This document shows positions 1 to 5,918 of a stretch of 9,511 nt of DNA, piece after piece; position 1 is the first letter of the stretch; the number at the start of each line of letters is the position of its first letter. A model generated the notes under the pieces. It did not search any database. It was not told the DNA's origin and was given only the letters and a program-made list of their open reading frames with translations. The stretch is from an uncultured Bacteroidota bacterium. GTDB taxonomy: Bacteria; Bacteroidota; Bacteroidia; Chitinophagales; Chitinophagaceae. The stretch covers positions 1-9,511 of the forward strand of contig CAIRSV010000038.1 of the NCBI GenBank assembly GCA_903881265.1. The letters run 5' to 3'. A program made the position numbers and the translations under genes.

Positions 1-1
1 A

Positions 2-460
2 ATTCTGTTACAATCACCAGCGTATAAGAAAAAGAAGTTTCAGTATGAAGTAAACTGGGGCATCGACATGCAAAGCGAACATGAGCGATATCTGGTAGAA
101 AAACATTTCAAAAAACCTGTCATTGTCACTGATTATCCAAAAGACATCAAAGCGTTTTATATGCGTCAGAACGAGGATGGCAAAACGGTTGCCGCAATGG
201 ACATTCTAGCACCTGGTATCGGCGAAATCATTGGCGGTTCGCAACGTGAAGAACGACTAGATAAACTAGAACAACGGATGCAAGAAATGGATATTCCAAC
301 AGAAGATATGTTCTGGTATCTGGATACACGTCGCTTTGGCACCTGCAAGCATGCAGGCTTTGGCCTTGGCTTCGAACGTCTTGTACAGTTTGTAACTGGC
401 ATGGGTAATATTCGAGATGTGATTCCTTTTCCTCGCACACCAAAGAACTGTGAATTTTAA
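2..460 (+). CDS. asnS: Asparaginyl-tRNA synthetase, C-terminal part (5' end outside window)
   Basis: Class II aminoacyl-tRNA synthetase that attaches Asn to tRNA-Asn in the cytoplasm. The frame is open from base 2 with no stop, so the gene begins before the window; an internal ATG at 68 is not a credible start because the reading frame continues upstream. The visible 152 residues hold the end of the catalytic domain. They include an ILAPGIGEIIGGSQREER stretch, and near the end the class II motif 3 with its invariant Arg (GFGLGFERLVQF), followed by NIRDVIPFPRTP. The terminal FPRTPKNCEF is typical of AsnRS; AspRS and LysRS end differently, which is why I prefer AsnRS. The anticodon-binding domain and motifs 1 and 2 lie to the left, unseen. 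The reading frame is intact, and a weak hairpin plus T-run follows about 80 bases after the stop. Confidence 0.95.
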   Translation: MLLQSPAYKKKKFQYEVNWGIDMQSEHERYLVEKHFKKPVIVTDYPKDIKAFYMRQNEDGKTVAAMDILAPGIGEIIGGSQREERLDKLEQRMQEMDIPTEDMFWYLDTRRFGTCKHAGFGLGFERLVQFVTGMGNIRDVIPFPRTPKNCEF

Positions 461-539
461 TTCGGTTTACGGATTATCATTTTCAGCCATTTTATTGCCC
501 CTCAGGTCTGCCTTCCATTTCAATCTGATTCAGAGGAAA

Positions 540-569
540 TCAGGCTTGTCCTGAATGAATGATTTTTTT
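540..569 (+). terminator. Possible weak intrinsic terminator after asnS
   Basis: TCAGG (540-544), loop CTTGT, CCTGA (550-554) forms a 5-bp stem, followed eight bases later by seven T (563-569). An alternative pairing of ATTCA (528-532) with TGAAT (552-556) is possible. The stem is short and the T-run is not directly adjacent, so this is a tentative call. It sits where asnS transcription would be expected to end before the next promoter. Confidence 0.3.
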
Positions 570-572
570 ATA

Positions 573-580
573 TAGCTTTG
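573..580 (+). promoter_or_regulatory. Bacteroidota-type -7 box for the TMTC-like gene
   Basis: TAGCTTTG fits TAnnTTTG exactly, 16 bases before the ATG at 597. A TTG at 546-548 could be the -33 element but the spacer of 24 is longer than usual, and it lies inside the putative asnS terminator. The box match is seen directly; promoter function is inferred. Confidence 0.5.
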
Positions 581-596
581 TGGCTGTTCAATTTTA

Positions 597-2462
597 ATGA
601 GAGCTATGAAACAAAAAAAGACACCCCAAGTCGCACAACGTGAGTCAGATTCAAAAAATAGGCTGAAGGCTGAACCCTATCTTCAACAACCACTTGATTA
701 TATATGGCCTTCTATTATTGCCGCCATTGCATTTTTATTGTATGCCAATACACTGCAACATGGTTATGTACTCGATGATGCCATTGCGATTACAACGAAT
801 CAGCTTGTGCAAAAAGGTTTTGGCGGAATAGGCGAATTATTGACAGTGGACTTTTGGCATGTTTCAAACCTTTCATTGGGATACTATAGACCTTTCTCGT
901 TGATTACATTTGCCATCGAGCATCAGTTATTCGGTTCCAACCCTCATATCACACACTTCATCAATTTATTGCTCTATGCTGGTACTGGGTTCATGCTGGG
1001 ATTAGTTCTTCAGGAATTATTTCCCAAGTACAAGAAATTATTTCCCTTCCTCATATGCATTTTATTTATTGCACACCCTATACATACCGAGGTTGTCTGT
1101 AACCTAAAAAGCCGCGATGAATTATTCAGTTTTCTTGGTATCCTCTCTATCTTATTTATGATGTTACGCAATGAAGGTTCAGCAAAAAAGACCTATTTGT
1201 TTATTTCATTATGTATCTACTACCTTGCCTTTCTATCGAAAGAAACAGCCATCACCTTACTTGTTTTATTGCCCGCGTGTTTTTATTTTTTCAGGCAAAA
1301 AAGCGTGATAGACTGCATTGTCAAAACCGTTCCTTTCATTGCTATTATGCTGCTGTTTTACTTTCAAAAAAATCAGATATTAGGAAGTATCAACCAGGAG
1401 TCGTTCTTCGAATTGAATAATTACCCCTATATCGATGCAGAGTTTCCGAGTAGTATGGTCATATTGATATATGCCATCAAGTTGCTCATTTTCCCTCATC
1501 CATTGAAATACGACTATTCGTATAATGTCATCCCAGCGGCATCGCTATCCGACCCAATGGCCCTGCTAGGATTAGCCTTATTTAGCGTACTCCTTTTTTT
1601 TATGGTCAAAGGAATTATAAAAAGGACTATTTGGGGTTTTTCGTTGGTTGTATTCTTCGCTACATTTTTGCCTGCCCTGGGATTCATTTGGATGCGTGGC
1701 GGTATTTTTGCGGAACGATTTCTATACGCCGCAAGCCTCGGATTCAGTATTGCTCTCGTCTATTTTATTGCGAAGGCACTGAAGATCGAACTCAAATCTG
1801 ACGTCACTGAGCCTTCATCAGAAAATTCGCTTAGCAGTGTAAGGTCATTGCTTAATCCAAAGACCATGTTGCTAGCAGGTTGTGTTATACTGCTTGCTTA
1901 CTCGTTCAAAACGTTTGACAGAAACAAGGCTTGGAAGGATAATCTCACCCTATTCTCAACTGATATTGTGCACTCATACAACAGCACACAAAACAACAGG
2001 CATTATGGACACGATTTGCTACTCAAGGCCTTAGCAGAAAAGGATACTGTTCAGCGAATACAAATTGCCGAGAAAGCGATGGTATATCTCAAGCGAGCCG
2101 TTGAAATCAATCCTAGATTCGGAGAGGTTTGGGGCGATTTGGGGCAAGTATATTCCGAGATAAAATTCATGCCTGATTCGGCTATTTATTTTTACAAACG
2201 ATGCGTAAAGGCCACACCAGGAGCAGCGGGCTCATATACCAATTTAGGAGTTGTCTATTTTCGCATTCGCAAATACAAATTAGCATCATTTTGTTTTAAC
2301 AGAGCTGTTGAAATCAATCCAAACCTTGCTGACCCTCGACGTTATTCAGAGGAACTTAAAAAAGCGACAGGTTTGGACATTCATATATATCCAACTGAAG
2401 AAGATAGCGACCCAACCGGACAACAAGCACCAGACTTAAGAGTGCCAGTCTATCAGCGCTAA
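597..2462 (+). CDS. TMTC-like multispanning membrane protein (GT-C fold) with C-terminal TPRs
   Basis: 621-residue protein resembling the TMTC family, whose animal members are ER O-mannosyltransferases using dolichol-linked mannose. What is seen: a basic N-terminus, then about ten hydrophobic segments from residue 38 to about 445. A DD pair (60-61) sits in the first outer loop, as in GT-C enzymes. Other TMTC-like hallmarks are YYRPFSL (96-102), HPIHTEVV (160-167) with KSRDEL (171-176), SKE (214-216), a DUF1736-like stretch with DYS (306-308) and NVIP, and AERFLYAASLGF before the last membrane segments. The tail holds a half TPR (491-508) and two full TPRs (about 509-542 and 543-576), with the usual W/Y-LG-Y and A-NP positions. 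The start at 597 follows a TAGCTTTG box; ATG 606 (MKQKK) is an equally possible start. Bacterial substrates are unknown, so sugar transfer is inference from the family. An alternative is a TPR membrane scaffold without catalysis. Confidence 0.8.
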   Translation: MRAMKQKKTPQVAQRESDSKNRLKAEPYLQQPLDYIWPSIIAAIAFLLYANTLQHGYVLDDAIAITTNQLVQKGFGGIGELLTVDFWHVSNLSLGYYRPFSLITFAIEHQLFGSNPHITHFINLLLYAGTGFMLGLVLQELFPKYKKLFPFLICILFIAHPIHTEVVCNLKSRDELFSFLGILSILFMMLRNEGSAKKTYLFISLCIYYLAFLSKETAITLLVLLPACFYFFRQKSVIDCIVKTVPFIAIMLLFYFQKNQILGSINQESFFELNNYPYIDAEFPSSMVILIYAIKLLIFPHPLKYDYSYNVIPAASLSDPMALLGLALFSVLLFFMVKGIIKRTIWGFSLVVFFATFLPALGFIWMRGGIFAERFLYAASLGFSIALVYFIAKALKIELKSDVTEPSSENSLSSVRSLLNPKTMLLAGCVILLAYSFKTFDRNKAWKDNLTLFSTDIVHSYNSTQNNRHYGHDLLLKALAEKDTVQRIQIAEKAMVYLKRAVEINPRFGEVWGDLGQVYSEIKFMPDSAIYFYKRCVKATPGAAGSYTNLGVVYFRIRKYKLASFCFNRAVEINPNLADPRRYSEELKKATGLDIHIYPTEEDSDPTGQQAPDLRVPVYQR

Positions 2463-2604
2463 GGTTGCCTCACTTGACTGCGCTTTATAGGCGTATCAAC
2501 TTGGCTTATGTCACGCATGCTGTATACACTTGGATTATCCGTCAAGAGCTGAAAACCAAAGAGTTTTCACATAGTTTTAACGCCGAAAAAATGATAGCAA
2601 AATA

Positions 2605-2612
2605 TACATTTG
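2605..2612 (+). promoter_or_regulatory. Bacteroidota-type -7 box for batD-batE
   Basis: TACATTTG matches TAnnTTTG exactly and lies 29 bases before the ATG at 2642, leaving an AT-rich leader of roughly 20-25 bases. No clear TTG is present at the -33 distance, so the call is moderate. The 179-base gap after the TMTC-like gene otherwise shows no gene or strong hairpin, and this box suggests batDE have their own promoter. Confidence 0.45.
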
Positions 2613-2641
2613 CTCTCCTGATTATTCGTTTTATTTCTCAT

Positions 2642-4609
2642 ATGAAGACCCTACTTATTTTCGTTACTGTTAGTCTTGCATCGTTGCAGGCCTTTGCCCA
2701 GGAAATGGTATTCATAACCCAGCCTGCGGCCAAAAAAGTGGGCGTTCAAGATAGGTTTGAGGTACGATACACCATTCAGAACGCTTCTAATGTTCAAAAA
2801 TTTTCGTTGCCACCAATGAACGATTTTGATGTGGTTGGCGGCCCTATGCAAAGCCAAAGCACATCGTACGTGAATGGAGAACGAACGTCTTCGTTTGAAT
2901 TGACATACGTGTTGAAAGCGAAGAGAAAAGGCTCCTTAATGATTCCGGGTGGTATCGCTTATGCTGATGGCAAAACATATCGTTCAAATGATGTGAACAT
3001 CGAAGTAATTGATGGAAGTGTGGCACAACAACAAAATCAATCGCGACAACGCAGTAATAATCCATTCGATGACCCATTCTTTAATCAAGACCCCTTTGCT
3101 GATATTCAACGACAACAACAACAAATGCTTCAACAGATGCAGCAGATGCAACGAGCATTTGGAGGACAGCAGCAACAATTACCTCGTCAGGGGCAGCCTC
3201 AGGGCCAGGCACCTGAAATGATATCCAAAGAAGATGTAAAAGATAATATCTTCATCAAAGTCGATGTCGACAAAAAAAATGTGGCGCTTGGTGAACAAAT
3301 CACAGCGGTTTATAAATTATACACGCGAATGGGCATGCAGGTTAATCTTACCAAACTACCATCGCTGAATGGTTTCTGGAGTCAGGATTTTAAAATTCCA
3401 CAACCGCCTAAACCAACCCGTGAAGTATTAAACGGAAAAGAATATCAGGTTTTTGTCTTAAAAAAATCTGCCTTGTTCCCTACCCAAACAGGCACACTTT
3501 CTCTTGATCCTGCTGAAGCAGAAGGAACTGTGCAAGTATTGAATGCAAAGAAAGTCAAACAGGATGACCCATTCGGAGGTTTCTTTGGAAGTGCCTTTGC
3601 AACATCCTATGGATATGAAGACGTGCCGGTCAAACTTAAAAGCACAGCGATCAACATCAATGTATCCGATATTCCAAAAGAAAATAAACCGCCCTCATTC
3701 GACGGAGCTGTTGGGAACTATACGATAGAGAGTAATATCGATAAGACTGAACTAACAACGGATGACAATGTGAATGTAACAATACGTATCAGTGGCTCAG
3801 GCAATTTAAAATTGATCGGAATACCGGCCCTCAAATTCCCAGAAGATTTGGATGCCTATGATCCTGAGGTACATGATACGATCACGAATACGAATAACAT
3901 CATTGCGGGATATAAAACATTTACATACAGCGCATCGCCAAAAGTGGCAGGCACATTTATCATTCCATCGACCGAATTTAGTTTTTATGATCCTTCATCA
4001 AATTCATACAAAACGCTAAGTACGTCTTCCTATACCTTACATGTAAAACCAGGAAAATCATCTGGCGCTTCGTTTGCCAAAGGGACATCGCTTAAAGACA
4101 TTCATGATATTCATTCCAAGCCTTCTGTAATCAAAAAATCATCTGATAGTACCTTACACGATAACCCATTATTCTGGGGCGGTTTTGCGTTGCCGATCCT
4201 TGCTTATATAGGCTTGGTAGCCTTCAAACGAAAAGAAGACACGTTACAACGTAATGCAGTGCTGTTCCGAAACAAGAGGGCCAATAAGGTAGCACTAAAA
4301 CGTTTGGCTTCAGCAGAAAATTATCTGAAGCAACACGCACAAAGCTCATTCTACGAAGAAACTTCGAAAGCGGTGTGGCTTTACCTGAGCGACAAACTGA
4401 CGATCCCATTATCAAACTTATCAAAAGAAATTGCCGACGAAAAACTAACACAACGAAATGTACCTTCATCGACTAAGGATGAGATATTCAGGATAACAAA
4501 GGAATGCGAAATGGCGCTTTATTCGCCTGACAGCGGTACATTAAAAATGCATCAAACCTACAGCGATGCGTTGAGATTAATAGGACGATTAGAAGAAGTA
4601 TTAGCGTGA
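2642..4609 (+). CDS. batD: BatD family envelope protein (Bat/aerotolerance system)
   Basis: 655-residue exported, membrane-anchored protein of the BatD family, linked in Bacteroides to oxygen tolerance; its biochemical role is not established. The chosen ATG gives a clean signal peptide (MKTLLIFVTVSLASLQAFAQ). The open frame extends upstream to a TTG at 2465, but that would add 59 residues and bury the signal. After the signal comes a beta-rich N-terminal domain (about 21-125), then a Gln-rich low-complexity linker (129-189) with repeated DPF motifs (NPFDDPFF, DPF). Further beta-rich domains follow (about 195-480), then one transmembrane segment (about 511-528) and a basic start to a cytoplasmic tail of about 125 residues with helical character. 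Such a tail is usual in Bacteroidota BatD. Its stop overlaps the batE start (GTGA), indicating co-translation. MoxR, BatA, BatB and BatC do not flank it here. Confidence 0.9.
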   Translation: MKTLLIFVTVSLASLQAFAQEMVFITQPAAKKVGVQDRFEVRYTIQNASNVQKFSLPPMNDFDVVGGPMQSQSTSYVNGERTSSFELTYVLKAKRKGSLMIPGGIAYADGKTYRSNDVNIEVIDGSVAQQQNQSRQRSNNPFDDPFFNQDPFADIQRQQQQMLQQMQQMQRAFGGQQQQLPRQGQPQGQAPEMISKEDVKDNIFIKVDVDKKNVALGEQITAVYKLYTRMGMQVNLTKLPSLNGFWSQDFKIPQPPKPTREVLNGKEYQVFVLKKSALFPTQTGTLSLDPAEAEGTVQVLNAKKVKQDDPFGGFFGSAFATSYGYEDVPVKLKSTAININVSDIPKENKPPSFDGAVGNYTIESNIDKTELTTDDNVNVTIRISGSGNLKLIGIPALKFPEDLDAYDPEVHDTITNTNNIIAGYKTFTYSASPKVAGTFIIPSTEFSFYDPSSNSYKTLSTSSYTLHVKPGKSSGASFAKGTSLKDIHDIHSKPSVIKKSSDSTLHDNPLFWGGFALPILAYIGLVAFKRKEDTLQRNAVLFRNKRANKVALKRLASAENYLKQHAQSSFYEETSKAVWLYLSDKLTIPLSNLSKEIADEKLTQRNVPSSTKDEIFRITKECEMALYSPDSGTLKMHQTYSDALRLIGRLEEVLA

Positions 4610-5367
4610 AAAAAATCATAGTCATATTATATAGCGTATTGCTACTGATTGCTTTACAAAGCAAGGCAGAAAACAATATCATGTATGATAAAGCCAATCA
4701 GCTTTATCACAACAAGAATTACGATAGTGCCGCGCAACTTTATCAGCAGATGATACATGACGGTTATTGCTATGCCGATTTGTATTATAATGCTGGCAAC
4801 GCGTATTACCGTCTTAATAAAATAGGTCTTGCCATCTGGAACTACAAAAAAGCATTACAACTTCAGTACAATAAAAATTACAGTGACAATCTTTCCTTGG
4901 CAAAAAAAAGAATCAGGGAACCGATTGAAAATGTGCAGGATATTTTCTTTATTCGATGGTGGCAAGGAATGTATCAGCTTTTTACTGTGAACGCATGGGC
5001 ATTATTCGCGTTGACTTTTTTCTTACTGAGTTTTCTCCTTCTTTTTATTAAAAAAACACGACCATCATTCGCCGCGTCTCAGGGTATTACAATATCCCTC
5101 TTTGTGCTATCGGGCTATTGCCTATGTATGATGATAGCAAGTGCGTACAATGAAACATATCACTACCATGGCATTATCATTGAGTCAAAAACCTTGTGCA
5201 CTTTCTCCACTAAAAAAGAACCTATTTTCGTAAGCGAAGGCATCGAAGTAAAAGTAATCGACACGAACATCACAACTAAAACGTCAGCAAAGTACAATTA
5301 CATTCTAGTTCAATTACCTGACGGCAGGGAAGGATTGATTGATAAAAAATCTATTAAAAAAATATAG
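4606..5367 (+). CDS. batE: BatE-like protein: TPR, two membrane segments, SH3-like tail
   Basis: 253-residue protein with the layout of Bacteroidota BatE. It has a signal peptide (1-21, ending QSKA), TPR-like helices (about 24-92; NAGNAYYRLNKIGLAIWNYKKAL is clearest), two transmembrane helices (about 129-148 and 159-180) and a small C-terminal SH3-like domain (about 190-253). That domain ends in LPDGREGLI, where many homologues have GWI. Translation starts at GTG 4606, overlapping the batD stop at 4607-4609. The next in-frame Met is residue 26 and would remove the signal peptide, so GTG is preferred. Coupling with batD and shared membrane topology suggest the two act in one envelope complex (inference). 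The molecular function of BatE is unknown. It converges on tsaE with 16 bases between stops, and I see no terminator hairpin in that gap. Confidence 0.85.
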   Translation: MKKIIVILYSVLLLIALQSKAENNIMYDKANQLYHNKNYDSAAQLYQQMIHDGYCYADLYYNAGNAYYRLNKIGLAIWNYKKALQLQYNKNYSDNLSLAKKRIREPIENVQDIFFIRWWQGMYQLFTVNAWALFALTFFLLSFLLLFIKKTRPSFAASQGITISLFVLSGYCLCMMIASAYNETYHYHGIIIESKTLCTFSTKKEPIFVSEGIEVKVIDTNITTKTSAKYNYILVQLPDGREGLIDKKSIKKI

Positions 5368-5383
5368 CTTACTGAGATACTAG

Positions 5384-5800
5384 TTACGCAATCAACAAAT
5401 GTCTTGTGGTTGGCGAAGTAGATTGAATCGAAATTCGTAACACGCGTTTATCAATCAACTCCGGCGCAATCTCAGGCCATTCAATAAAGCAATAATTCGT
5501 ATTGTCATCCAACATATCTTGCACACCAGCTTCAATGGCGTCCTGCACATTTTTTAGCCGATACCAATCCATATGATGTATTTTCTGCTTCGTGCGATCA
5601 ATTTCATATTCATTGATAATCGAAAACGTCGGGCTGCTTACATTGTCCTTCACGCCTAATTCATCACATAAAGCTCGTATCAATGTTGTTTTGCCGCTTC
5701 CCATATCGGCATAAAAAGCAAAGCAGCGAACAGAAGGATACGTCGCTAATATTTTTTTTGCTACAATATTAATTTCATCCAGCGAAAAAGTTAGTTCCAT
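5384..5800 (-). CDS. tsaE: tRNA threonylcarbamoyladenosine biosynthesis ATPase TsaE
   Basis: 138-residue P-loop ATPase that works with TsaB and TsaD to make t6A at position 37 of ANN-decoding tRNAs in the cytoplasm. The length is slightly below the usual 140-160. Visible signatures are the Walker A loop ADMGSGKTT (31-39), the SPTF motif (57-60) followed by NEYE, HHMDWYRL (76-82) with the conserved Asp78, and FIEWPE (105-110) with the conserved Glu/Trp pair. The start at 5800 (MELTFSLDE) fits the family N-terminus and lies four bases after a TATCTTTA box. An upstream in-frame TTG at 5851 would add 17 residues (starting MNKSTRC) that have no family counterpart. The gene is divergent from the ATPase with 118 bases between starts. 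TsaB and TsaD are not in the window, which is common. Confidence 0.95.
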   Translation of the reverse strand: MELTFSLDEINIVAKKILATYPSVRCFAFYADMGSGKTTLIRALCDELGVKDNVSSPTFSIINEYEIDRTKQKIHHMDWYRLKNVQDAIEAGVQDMLDDNTNYCFIEWPEIAPELIDKRVLRISIQSTSPTTRHLLIA

Positions 5801-5804
5801 AAAG

Positions 5805-5812
5805 TAAAGATA
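5805..5812 (-). promoter_or_regulatory. Near-consensus -7 box directly before tsaE
   Basis: On the minus strand TATCTTTA matches TAnnTTTG except for the last base and ends four bases before the tsaE ATG. No clear TTG is seen at the -33 distance. The same four-base spacing is found at the ATPase and M16 genes, which strengthens the call. The predicted transcript would be leaderless or nearly so. Confidence 0.4.
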
Positions 5813-5906
5813 ATCAGTTGTAGGATATTTACACCTAGTCGATTTATTCAATTCATTTGATCGTCGTAAGCTAACTTATATCATACTATCCGACTACGAT
5901 TCATCT

Positions 5907-5914
5907 TATCTTTG
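5907..5914 (+). promoter_or_regulatory. Bacteroidota-type -7 box directly before the P1B ATPase
   Basis: TATCTTTG matches TAnnTTTG exactly and ends four bases before the ATG at 5919, which predicts a leaderless or near-leaderless mRNA. No TTG at the expected -33 position is evident. I see no convincing metal-regulator operator (for example TACAnnTGTA) in the 118-base divergent region. Confidence 0.5.
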
Positions 5915-5918
5915 TGCT

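Noticed and set aside
2473..2546. Inverted repeat CTTGAC / GTCAAG in the gap before batD
   Set aside because: Six bases with a 62-base spacer and no T-run; likely chance.
2465..2641. In-frame upstream extension of batD from a TTG, adding 59 residues
   Set aside because: It would place a long non-signal stretch before a clear signal peptide and would run through the TACATTTG box; ATG 2642 is the better start.
5690..5710. Ala31 in place of the first Gly in the TsaE P-loop
   Set aside because: The general Walker A pattern allows Ala or Gly at this position, and the GSGKTT core is intact.
5801..5851. TTG-initiated 17-residue extension of tsaE
   Set aside because: No family counterpart, and it runs across the near-consensus -7 box; ATG 5800 gives the normal TsaE N-terminus.
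5801..5918. Metal-responsive operator in the tsaE/ATPase divergent region
   Set aside because: Only 4-bp inverted repeats (TAGG/CCTA, TCAA/TTGA) were seen, and nothing resembling TACAnnTGTA; not above chance.
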